DNA of 7,122 bases. Source: Planctomycetota bacterium (GTDB lineage: Bacteria > Planctomycetota > UBA11346). Under the pieces are notes generated by a model, which searched no databases, was not told the DNA's origin, and saw only the letters and a program-made list of their open reading frames with translations. The stretch's first letter is position 1; each line of letters starts with the position of its first letter. The stretch spans positions 1-7,122 of the forward strand of contig CANETI010000132.1 in the NCBI GenBank assembly GCA_947440715.1. The letters are read 5' to 3'. A program made the translations under genes and the position numbers. This document shows positions 1 to 5,518 of the stretch, in pieces.

Positions 1-70
1 CCATGGCCATCGCCGTGGACGAACCCAAAAGCATGGCAATGGTTGGCAGCAAAGCGGTACAACTACGCAT
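1..70 (-). CDS. 5' end of a gene for an exported protein (partial, cut by left edge)
   Basis: Seen: an ATG at 70-68 opens a frame that stays open for 23 codons to the window edge. The first residues read MRSCTALLPTIAMLLGSSTA then MAM. They form a short basic start (R2), a hydrophobic core (about residues 6-15) and an Ala-Met-Ala site at residues 20-22, which is a good Sec signal peptide with signal peptidase I cleavage. A GAGG ribosome binding motif lies at 79-76, five bases before the ATG. The single Cys (residue 4) is too early for a lipobox, so a soluble periplasmic or outer-membrane product is more likely than a lipoprotein. The mature protein lies outside the window, so function is unknown. 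It is separated from the transporter operon by about 520 bp, so it is probably an independent unit. A chance frame of this length remains possible. Confidence 0.55.
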   Translation of the reverse strand, partial: MRSCTALLPTIAMLLGSSTAMAM

Positions 71-75
71 GAGGA

Positions 76-79
76 CCTC
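76..79 (-). promoter_or_regulatory. Shine-Dalgarno motif of the left-edge exported-protein gene
   Basis: On the minus strand GAGG (79-76) sits five bases before the ATG at 70, within a GAGGT match to the 16S rRNA tail. It is the main reason, with the signal peptide, for believing this start. Farther upstream a perfect TTGACA lies at 133-128, but the best partner 18 bp on (TACACA, 109-104) matches the -10 consensus in only three of six positions. A promoter there is therefore weak. Confidence 0.45.
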
Positions 80-207
80 GTATTTGAATAGAATATCTCA
101 CTCTGTGTACCTCATAATAAACTACTCTGTCAAATTGATGGTCATCCGACTGCCTTCTGCAGACACGCCCAGCCATTGGGAAAAACGATTTTGGCAAATT
201 CTTGTCA

Positions 208-220
208 TGCACGTCGTGCA
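208..220. repeat. 13-bp palindrome upstream of the candidate promoter
   Basis: TGCACG (208-213) and CGTGCA (215-220) are exact inverted copies around a single base at 214. The palindrome lies 13 bp upstream of the candidate -35 box and is followed at once by GCAA-AA-TTGC (221-230). It looks like an operator for a dimeric regulator, but no copy elsewhere in the window was noticed and no regulator gene is adjacent. Confidence 0.35.
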
Positions 221-233
221 GCAAAATTGCTAC

Positions 234-264
234 GTGACGGTTACCTTGCTAAGGTGTGTATAAT
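234..264 (+). promoter_or_regulatory. Candidate plus-strand promoter with dyad in a 19-bp spacer
   Basis: Seen: a perfect TATAAT at 259-264 and GTGACG (four of six to TTGACA) at 234-239, separated by 19 bp. The dyad ACCTT-GCT-AAGGT (243-255) is centred on base 249, exactly the middle of the spacer. Known: promoters activated by MerR-family regulators typically have an overlong 19-20 bp spacer with the operator dyad between the two boxes. Inferred: this could be a promoter of that type, directed rightwards. No convincing gene follows within the window and no MerR-type regulator is present, so target and regulator are unknown. It could also be an ordinary sigma-70 promoter for a small RNA, or chance. 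Confidence 0.35.
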
Positions 265-329
265 TGACTGGGCCTGAGCGCGGGCAGGCGCAAAGCATAA
301 GCCATATGTCTTTTATTTACAACGTTTTA

Positions 330-359
330 GGATTAATGATGAAGTATGATCATTAGTCC
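330..359. repeat. 30-bp imperfect inverted repeat (11-bp arms)
   Basis: GGATTAATGAT (330-340) pairs with ATCATTAGTCC (349-358, closing at 359) across an 8-base loop (341-348). All eleven positions pair in a plus-strand RNA if one G-U wobble is allowed (333 with 356). On the minus strand that position is a C-A mismatch, so a hairpin is better as a plus transcript. No T-run follows on either strand, so it is not a standard intrinsic terminator. It lies about 70 bp downstream of the candidate promoter at 234-264, so it could be a transcript structure or an operator. Confidence 0.45.
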
Positions 360-591
360 AAATCAGTAAACAATGAGCACGAAAACACCGTACCAGACAC
401 GCAAGAAAAACCACGTGCTAGGCGTAAAATATCGCCAAAGCAGGCAGAGGTAAGCCATCTTGTACCAATTTTGTCGCGCGCACCGAAACCATCATGTCCA
501 ATCGCCCGCTAGCGCCACATCTGCGAACGGTGAACAAAACCATGCCATTCACTTACAGAACAATCACAGCCGAGGTTTAGTCAAAACCGCA

Positions 592-1560
592 TCATTTAAT
601 CGTCGATGGCCATACTTGTCCAAGTGTGGCTGGGCCATGTTGCCCACGACGGAAAATCAATAAAGCGGAGAAGGCAACGATAAAAGGTAACGCTTGGAAT
701 AATTGATACGGCACGACCTGATTCATGCCACTGCCTTGGAGCAGGCTTTGGGTCGCGTCGACTAAACCAAACCCGAGACACACGGCGATCAAACCACCCA
801 CCTGCCAACGTGCGAAAATCACTAACGCTAAAATAATAAAACCCATACCCCCAGACATCAGAGGAGAAAATCCATGAGTACGCATGAGGGACAGATACGC
901 ACCGGCTAATCCCGCACAGGCACCAGCGACCATAATTAATCCACAGCGCCATTGACGCACATGGATGCCAACCATGGCGCAGGAATCTGGATTTTCTCCA
1001 ATGGCCTGAATAATTATTCCGGCTCGCGTACGACGTAACAACCACCACACCGCGAGCGTAAATAGTCCAACCACGATGGTTAATCCATACTGATCAAAAA
1101 TAATCGGGCCGATGATCGGCCATGATGACAACCACTGCTGAGTTTCAGGCGAGATCCAAGGCACGATGCCGCGCGTAAAGCCGGCCTCTACTGGCATATG
1201 CGCATAGCCATGAGCCTGGGCTAACATCCATGCCGTGCCGCTGCCCCCCACTGCCAATAAATTAATCGCCATGCCGGTTACCATTTGATCCGCGCGCATC
1301 ATGACAGTGGCCCAGGCAAATAAGCTAGCCAAAGCCATCGCCGCCAACATCGCCACGCCAACCCCAATCATGCCATTGCCGCTGATGGTTGCCGCAACGA
1401 AACCTCCAATACAGCCGGTTAATAATAAACCTTCGATCCCCACATTTAAAATTCCAGCTCGTTGCGCCGTTAATTCTCCCACACCAGCCAAGACTAAAGG
1501 CACTGCTGCCGTGACCGCCTGAGCCACCACGATAATAAAGAGACTCTCGTTAATCATCAT
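592..1560 (-). CDS. BMP-type ABC importer permease, second subunit (NupQ-like)
   Basis: One of two inner-membrane channel subunits of the importer, in the BPD_transp_2 family (PF02653) with YufQ/NupQ as the characterised relative. Its 322 residues are mostly hydrophobic segments, with roughly eight to ten membrane helices. Family blocks are visible in order: GELTAQRAGILNVGIEG (28-44), GENPDSCAMVGI (188-199) followed by the AGACAGLAGAY stretch (212-222), and GFIILALVIFARWQ (240-253). The short polar tail ending PATLGQVW also fits. The length is normal. The first ATG (1560) gives an ATGA overlap with the upstream permease stop, but AGGAG at 1567-1563 is only two bases from it and five bases from the second ATG at 1557. 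The second Met may therefore be the real start. It is the last gene of the operon. The two NADH-like or sugar permease alternatives are excluded by the family blocks and neighbours. Confidence 0.93.
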   Translation of the reverse strand: MMINESLFIIVVAQAVTAAVPLVLAGVGELTAQRAGILNVGIEGLLLTGCIGGFVAATISGNGMIGVGVAMLAAMALASLFAWATVMMRADQMVTGMAINLLAVGGSGTAWMLAQAHGYAHMPVEAGFTRGIVPWISPETQQWLSSWPIIGPIIFDQYGLTIVVGLFTLAVWWLLRRTRAGIIIQAIGENPDSCAMVGIHVRQWRCGLIMVAGACAGLAGAYLSLMRTHGFSPLMSGGMGFIILALVIFARWQVGGLIAVCLGFGLVDATQSLLQGSGMNQVVPYQLFQALPFIVAFSALLIFRRGQHGPATLGQVWPSTIK

Positions 1561-2606
1561 GGCTCCTGTGCTGGTCGCATGAATCGCTGAGTTGCCAACA
1601 TCGAGCCAACTAACACCGCAATCACCACCACCCCTTGCACCACATCGCCCATATCACGAGGAATTCCCAATCGTCCTTCTAAATGGCGCGCGCCAGTGCT
1701 TAACATGCCCATAAATAACGCCGCTGCGATAATTCCCAGTGGATGTAATCGCCCCAACATGGCCACGGCTATCCCAGCGTAACCATAACTAACCGAAGTC
1801 CCGCTCAGCATTCCCGATACTCCGGAAACCTGCATCGCACCACCAAGTCCGGCTAAACCCCCACTGACAGCCATTACTAACACTTGCCGTGACCACACGG
1901 GAATGCCAACCACAGCGGCGGCGCGTGCATTAAGTCCCACCACACGCACTTCAAAACCAATCATCGTCCAACGCGCGATAATAAAGAGACCAATTGCGGC
2001 AAGCATGCCAACCATCACCCCAAGGTGCAGTTTTGTGCCATCCACTAATATTGGTAATCGCAGGTGTTCAACCATAGACGCCGTTTGCGGCGCGGTCGTA
2101 TTAGGGTCATGTAATGGTCCTTCCACCAACATGCCGACCACCGCCACTGCGATAAAATTAAGTAAAATAGTTGACAGCACGATCGGCGCTCCACGCCAAC
2201 GCTCTGCCACCGTCGCCAATAAAGCCCAACTCGCCGCAACGGCGGAGGCTAACAAACACGCAATTGGTAACGCACACCAAGCGGGGCCTGGGGGAATCAT
2301 TACCGTACCACAAGCAACCATAGTCATGGCACCGAGTAAGAATTGTCCCTCACCACCAATATTCCACACCCCACAACGAAATGCGACCGCCGCCGCAAGA
2401 CCAGTAAATAATAATGGCCCAGCGGCTTGCAGACTCATGGCAAAACGAGTGCCGTTACCAGCAGATCCCTCCAACCACATCGACATCACAGTCGTAGGTG
2501 CATGTCCCATCATTGCCAACACCACGAGTACGAAAGCCATGGCGATGCCAACCGCGACAACCGTCACGCTGATACTGACTACGGCTGACTGAAAGTGCGA
2601 ATTCAC
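1557..2606 (-). CDS. BMP-type ABC importer permease, first subunit (NupP-like)
   Basis: The larger inner-membrane channel subunit, BPD_transp_2 family (PF02653), related to YufP/NupP of nucleoside importers. In 349 residues it has an N-terminal helix at about 8-33 and roughly eight to ten membrane helices overall. Conserved blocks appear in order: FRCGVWNIGGEGQ (76-88), IVLSTILLNFIAV (142-154), GLNARAAAVVGI (224-235) followed by SGGLAGLGGA (248-257), and GYAGIAVAMLGRLHP (275-289). The G-N-x-x-A-A-x-x-x-G-I block is the part expected to contact the ATPase by analogy with the family. The start is GTG at 2606-2604, which overlaps the ATPase stop as GTGA. A GGGAG motif seven bases upstream supports it, and the next Met (residue 23) would remove most of the first helix. 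It pairs with the downstream permease as a heterodimer. Confidence 0.93.
   Translation of the reverse strand: MNSHFQSAVVSISVTVVAVGIAMAFVLVVLAMMGHAPTTVMSMWLEGSAGNGTRFAMSLQAAGPLLFTGLAAAVAFRCGVWNIGGEGQFLLGAMTMVACGTVMIPPGPAWCALPIACLLASAVAASWALLATVAERWRGAPIVLSTILLNFIAVAVVGMLVEGPLHDPNTTAPQTASMVEHLRLPILVDGTKLHLGVMVGMLAAIGLFIIARWTMIGFEVRVVGLNARAAAVVGIPVWSRQVLVMAVSGGLAGLGGAMQVSGVSGMLSGTSVSYGYAGIAVAMLGRLHPLGIIAAALFMGMLSTGARHLEGRLGIPRDMGDVVQGVVVIAVLVGSMLATQRFMRPAQEP
1563..1567 (-). promoter_or_regulatory. Shine-Dalgarno AGGAG that bears on the second permease start
   Basis: AGGAG on the minus strand lies two bases before the ATG at 1560 and five bases before the in-frame ATG at 1557. The usual spacing of five to nine bases favours the second ATG, which would make the protein one residue shorter. 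The motif is inside the coding end of the first permease gene, consistent with coupled translation. Confidence 0.6.
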
Positions 2607-4123
2607 GTGGCTGCTCCCGCCACATGACCCAACATTAATTGACTGATCTGTGCGCGATTACTCGCCGGCCAGTTCGTATCAGTCAACTGTCCCTCGTGCA
2701 TGACCAATAAGCGATCGGTTATCGACATAATTTCATCAAGGTCATGATGAATTAATAACACGGCTGCACCTGCGTCGCGTGCGGCAATTAAGCGTTTCAG
2801 CACCGACGTTGCCGCAGCGATATCTAATCCACGCGTTGGATTTACGGCAATGATGATCGATGGTTGTGAGGATAATTCTCGGGCGATGACCGCCTTTTGC
2901 TGATTTCCACCCGATAAGGTAACCACCGGCACGAATACATTTAGTGCCCGCACGTCGTAGGCGCTGATCAGACGCTTTGCAGCAACCGTCCATTGCCGCA
3001 GCGATAGCCAACCATGCCAACTGAATGGCAGCGAACGATATTGTTTCAAAACCAGATTATCGCGCAGTGACAACGACAACACCAAAGCATCACGATGGCG
3101 ATCATCAGGGATATAACCCAACTGCGTCGGCGAACCGACACCGTGAACGCTACCGCTGGTAGGCACACGCTGCCCCAACAGCACTTCGACTAAGGCTGAC
3201 TGTCCATTCCCTTCAACCCCAGCTATGGCGACGATTTCCCCTGCGCGAATATTTAAGTTGATGTCATCAAGTTCGACGCGTCCATTCGTTGCGCACAAAC
3301 ATAGATTTTTTATTATGACTGGTGACATAGCAGAATCAGGAGCTGGCGAAGCCGTACGCTGAGGCTTTTCTATCGCAGCTCCAATCATCAAGGCCGCTAA
3401 TTGTGCTGGTGGTGTATTTGCCGTTCCGTGATGCACCACACGTCCACGTCGCAGAACCGTTACCACATCACAAACGCGTGCGACTTCGTCTAATTTATGA
3501 CTTATATAGAGCACAGCGACACCGTCGCTCGCCAAACGACGAATCGCCGGCAAGAGTTCATCGACTTCTTGTTCGGTTAGTACCGCCGTCGGTTCGTCTA
3601 AAATTAAGATCTTTGCAACCGCTCCCATGTTACTCGCCTGGTCCAATCCCAAAAGCGCCTTTAATATTTCAACGCGTTGTTGTTGCCCAATCGCTAACGT
3701 GCCCACCACGGCCTGGGGATTGATGTCCCAATGTAAGGATGCTGCTCGCTGCCGTAATCGCTGCGACCACTTGGCACGATCAGCGAAACCGAGCTTATCG
3801 TCCAAGGCTAAAATAATATTATCAACCACGCTCAAGATTGGCACTAAAGCAAAATGTTGATGTACCATAGCAATACCAAGTCGCTGCGCTTGGTGCGGCG
3901 AAAAAACGCGCACTGATTTACCCGCTAGTGCGATACTTCCCGCATCTGGCGTAACCAAGCCAAATAAAATATTCATCAACGTCGATTTACCGGCACCATT
4001 TTCACCTAATAAACCATGTACCTGACCAGCGGCACAGGTTAACGACACGTCGACCACCGCGCTCACGGAACCGAAGCGTTTAGAAATAGCCGAGAGTGAC
4101 AACATGGAATGAGCTGAGCGCAA
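2603..4123 (-). CDS. BMP-type ABC importer ATPase with two fused ATP-binding domains (NupO/RbsA-like)
   Basis: The cytoplasmic motor of the importer; a tandem ABC protein of 506 residues, the normal length for NupO/RbsA/MglA-type ATPases. Domain 1 (about 7-250) has Walker A GENGAGKST (40-48), Q-loop MVHQHF (Q89), signature LAIGQQQR (143-150), Walker B ILILDEP with D176 and E177, and H-loop His209. Domain 2 (about 268-500) has a degraded Walker A GVEGNGQS (302-309, Lys replaced by Gln308), canonical signature LSGGNQQK (403-410) and a degraded Walker B IIIAVNP (Val427 and Asn428 in place of Asp-Glu). His460 remains in the H-loop position. Only the composite site of Walker A 1 with signature 2 looks fully catalytic. 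The TTG start at 4123 directly abuts the upstream stop; an ATG at 4105 is the alternative. Its 3' end overlaps the first permease as GTGA. Domain assignment is certain; substrate is not. Confidence 0.96.
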   Translation of the reverse strand: MRSAHSMLSLSAISKRFGSVSAVVDVSLTCAAGQVHGLLGENGAGKSTLMNILFGLVTPDAGSIALAGKSVRVFSPHQAQRLGIAMVHQHFALVPILSVVDNIILALDDKLGFADRAKWSQRLRQRAASLHWDINPQAVVGTLAIGQQQRVEILKALLGLDQASNMGAVAKILILDEPTAVLTEQEVDELLPAIRRLASDGVAVLYISHKLDEVARVCDVVTVLRRGRVVHHGTANTPPAQLAALMIGAAIEKPQRTASPAPDSAMSPVIIKNLCLCATNGRVELDDINLNIRAGEIVAIAGVEGNGQSALVEVLLGQRVPTSGSVHGVGSPTQLGYIPDDRHRDALVLSLSLRDNLVLKQYRSLPFSWHGWLSLRQWTVAAKRLISAYDVRALNVFVPVVTLSGGNQQKAVIARELSSQPSIIIAVNPTRGLDIAAATSVLKRLIAARDAGAAVLLIHHDLDEIMSITDRLLVMHEGQLTDTNWPASNRAQISQLMLGHVAGAAT

Positions 4124-4429
4124 TTACTCGCTCACCGCCTTTGAGTAGGTGTGCGCCCAGGTGCCAAAGGTTCCATAGACCGCGACATCTAAAAATTCAT
4201 AGCCAAAGACCCACATAATACTTTCATTCACCCGCATCGTAACCTTATTAAACCCGCCAAAACTGTCGCGGTATTCAATGACACCGACCCGATAGCCGAG
4301 CGTCGTCGTTGCCGACCACGACGATATCGACACGACTTCAATCAATAACCACAAACCCAAAAGCACACTAACGCCAATGGCGATGCGCTTACCTTTTATC
4401 GGTGTCATCTGATGAATCTCGATTTTCAT
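4124..4429 (-). CDS. Uncharacterised small single-pass membrane protein within the importer operon
   Basis: I do not recognise this 101-residue protein. Seen: a basic N-terminus (K12, K14, R15), a hydrophobic helix at about 16-36, then some 65 residues that are rich in aromatic residues and contain no Cys. The positive-inside rule predicts the N-terminus in the cytoplasm and the C-terminal part in the periplasm. There is no signal peptidase site pattern, so the helix is probably a retained anchor. A second, weaker hydrophobic stretch (about 71-92) is broken by E78 and D81. The ATG at 4429 overlaps the stop of the binding-protein gene as ATGA and has no clear ribosome binding site, which suggests translational coupling. 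Its TAA abuts the ATPase start with no gap. Being locked between binding protein and ATPase, it may assist docking, assembly or regulation of the importer; that is inference only. Its coupling on both sides argues it is a real gene. Confidence 0.8.
   Translation of the reverse strand: MKIEIHQMTPIKGKRIAIGVSVLLGLWLLIEVVSISSWSATTTLGYRVGVIEYRDSFGGFNKVTMRVNESIMWVFGYEFLDVAVYGTFGTWAHTYSKAVSE
4131..4142 (-). promoter_or_regulatory. Strong Shine-Dalgarno supporting the TTG start of the ATPase
   Basis: The minus strand reads AAAGGCGGTGAG at 4142-4131; with the following C it matches 10 of 12 bases of AAGGAGGTGATC, the complement of the 16S tail. Its GGTGA (4136-4132) ends eight bases before TTG 4123, a standard distance, but 26 bases before ATG 4105. 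This favours TTG as the start even though ATG 4105 is closer to where homologues usually begin. Confidence 0.6.
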
Positions 4430-5406
4430 TCGTTCGGAATCATGATGGTGCCATTGGCTAAGGCGACCCCAGCAGCTTCGACTTCACGTATGATGGTGTC
4501 GGTCAAAATTGTTCCGCGCAACAAGGGATTCAACACCGCCACACAAGTACCACGCGGTAAATTTTCACGCACGACGCCAGGAGTAAACGTATTCGCACGC
4601 ACCGATTCAATCACCGCGCGAAAGGTTGCGTCCAAGCGGATTACTGCGCTCGCTAAGATATGATTCGGGCAAATGGGATTGGCATTTTGGTCTGCGACGC
4701 AACCGAATACATACACGGGTGATGTTGGATTTTTCGTATTTCGCTCTTTAACGGCTTCAAATACTCCACGACTAGCTGCGTCAACATCGTGATAAACGAT
4801 ATCAATACCTTGGGCAAAAAATGCTTCCGTTTGTTGTTTCGATTTCACCGGTTCATCCCATGACGTGTACGCTTCTACCACTGAAATATTTGCCTTTATT
4901 GAACGCGCACCGGCCAAGAATCCACGATAACAAGCTTTGACTGAAGGAATTGGCGATCCACCAACAAAACCTAATTTACCAGATTTGGACAAACGCCCAG
5001 CAATAATACCTAATTGATAGGAGGCTTGCGACACATCGAAATCAATCGTCATAATGCCCGGCTTGGCGACATCTGCGCCGCTTACCGCAATTTTCATGGT
5101 GGTTTCTTTGGCTGCTACCTCTGCCGCTGCGGTCAAAAATTCATAACCGTGCGCAATAACGACCGCATAACCATCCGCTGCATACGCCCGTAATTCATCA
5201 CCACAGGTATCTTGGGATACTTTTTGTAAAATTGATACCTTCGCTCCCAATTCGCGCTGCACCTTTTCCATCGCTTCTTTGGCTAATTGATTCCAGCCAC
5301 CATCGGTCACCGAACCAGAACAAATCAATCCAATTTTTAACGCCTCACCCGCGTGCAGCGCCATGACATTAAATAGCAACCCCATCATCAATAACCAAAC
5401 TCGCAT
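4426..5406 (-). CDS. BMP-family periplasmic substrate-binding protein of an ABC importer
   Basis: It captures the transported ligand in the periplasm and delivers it to the permeases. It is a member of the BMP family (PF02608), whose characterised members PnrA, NupN and BmpD bind purine nucleosides. Residues 1-19 form a signal peptide ending Leu-His-Ala before Gly20, with no lipobox Cys, so the product should be soluble and periplasmic rather than a lipoprotein. The family pattern continues with KIGLICSGSVTDGGWN (24-39, D35 and N39 in the usual ligand-site motif), KLGFVGG (145-151), SWDEPVKSKQQTEAFFAQGI (182-201), the ADQ turn (238-240, D239) and LASAVIRLD (251-259). The total of 326 residues is typical. 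There are six cysteines in the mature part (29, 68, 159, 236, 246, 288). The ATG at 5406 is preceded by GGAG at 5415-5412, five bases away. It is the first gene of the operon. Riboflavin is an alternative ligand, since BMP-type riboflavin receptors exist. Confidence 0.93.
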   Translation of the reverse strand: MRVWLLMMGLLFNVMALHAGEALKIGLICSGSVTDGGWNQLAKEAMEKVQRELGAKVSILQKVSQDTCGDELRAYAADGYAVVIAHGYEFLTAAAEVAAKETTMKIAVSGADVAKPGIMTIDFDVSQASYQLGIIAGRLSKSGKLGFVGGSPIPSVKACYRGFLAGARSIKANISVVEAYTSWDEPVKSKQQTEAFFAQGIDIVYHDVDAASRGVFEAVKERNTKNPTSPVYVFGCVADQNANPICPNHILASAVIRLDATFRAVIESVRANTFTPGVVRENLPRGTCVAVLNPLLRGTILTDTIIREVEAAGVALANGTIMIPNE

Positions 5407-5518
5407 AGTCTCTCCGTCATAAAGGGTAGCTGAATGGGCTGGGTTCTATAACTAATTTATTCTGACGCCACCGACGAAACGGCTTAACGAACAACACCTC
5501 TTGATAATCAAACCAAGG
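5407..5518 (-). promoter_or_regulatory. Spacer between glnE and the importer operon
   Basis: This is the only gap in front of the importer operon, so it is the place where an operon promoter would lie. GGAG at 5415-5412 is the ribosome binding site of the binding-protein gene. No pair of well-matched -35 and -10 boxes was found; TATAGA on the minus strand near 5446 is the best -10 like hexamer and lacks a -35 partner. Just after the glnE stop there is a perfect 11-bp palindrome (5501-5511, TTGAT-A-ATCAA), without a T-run, so it is no standard terminator. Read-through from glnE cannot be excluded. Confidence 0.35.

Larger units (their letters stand above)
71..591. other. Long intergenic region without a supported gene
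   Basis: About 520 bp separate the end of the second permease gene from the left-edge gene. No frame on either strand has good length, a ribosome binding site and recognisable protein content together. What is visible is regulatory-looking: a consensus -10 with a dyad in its spacer (234-264), a 13-bp palindrome (208-220), a small GC-rich stem (272-289) and a 30-bp inverted repeat (330-359). Two short frames draw the eye, a hydrophobic 31-codon minus frame (458-363) and a plus frame from 494 beginning MSNRPLAPHL; neither has a ribosome binding site. No intrinsic terminator with a T-run follows the operon stop at 592. The only nearby stem is GGTTT/AAACC at 574-588, five pairs without a T-tract. 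Confidence 0.7.

Noticed and set aside
3..263. 86-codon plus-strand frame at the left edge
   Set aside because: It overlaps the opposite-strand signal peptide gene and the candidate promoter, and shows no protein family features.
272..289. GC-rich stem GCCTG/CAGGC as a terminator
   Set aside because: Only five pairs with an eight-base loop and no T-run on either strand.
373..453. 26-codon Lys/Arg-rich plus-strand frame (MSTKTPYQTRKKNHV onward)
   Set aside because: No ribosome binding site, very short and its composition follows from the A-rich strand; no independent support.
574..588. GGTTT/AAACC stem just after the operon stop as a terminator
   Set aside because: Five weak pairs and no T-tract; not enough to call termination.
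460..663. 67-codon plus-strand frame running into the second permease gene
   Set aside because: It begins at TTG without a ribosome binding site, runs antisense into the permease end and has an unstructured composition.
596..1048. 150-codon minus-strand frame inside the second permease gene
   Set aside because: It is a shifted frame of the same strand; the permease frame carries all the conserved blocks.
1903..2592. 229-codon plus-strand open frame opposite the first permease gene
   Set aside because: It is antisense to a well-supported permease and its product is a low-complexity Ala/Thr/Pro-rich chain with no family features, as expected from the complement of a hydrophobic membrane-protein gene.
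3403..3860. Two overlapping plus-strand frames opposite the ATPase gene
   Set aside because: Both lie inside a coding region with intact ABC motifs on the other strand and show no domain or ribosome binding site.
4412..4663. 83-codon plus-strand frame opposite the end of the binding-protein gene
   Set aside because: It is antisense to the conserved C-terminal part of the BMP protein and to the small membrane protein start; no recognisable content.
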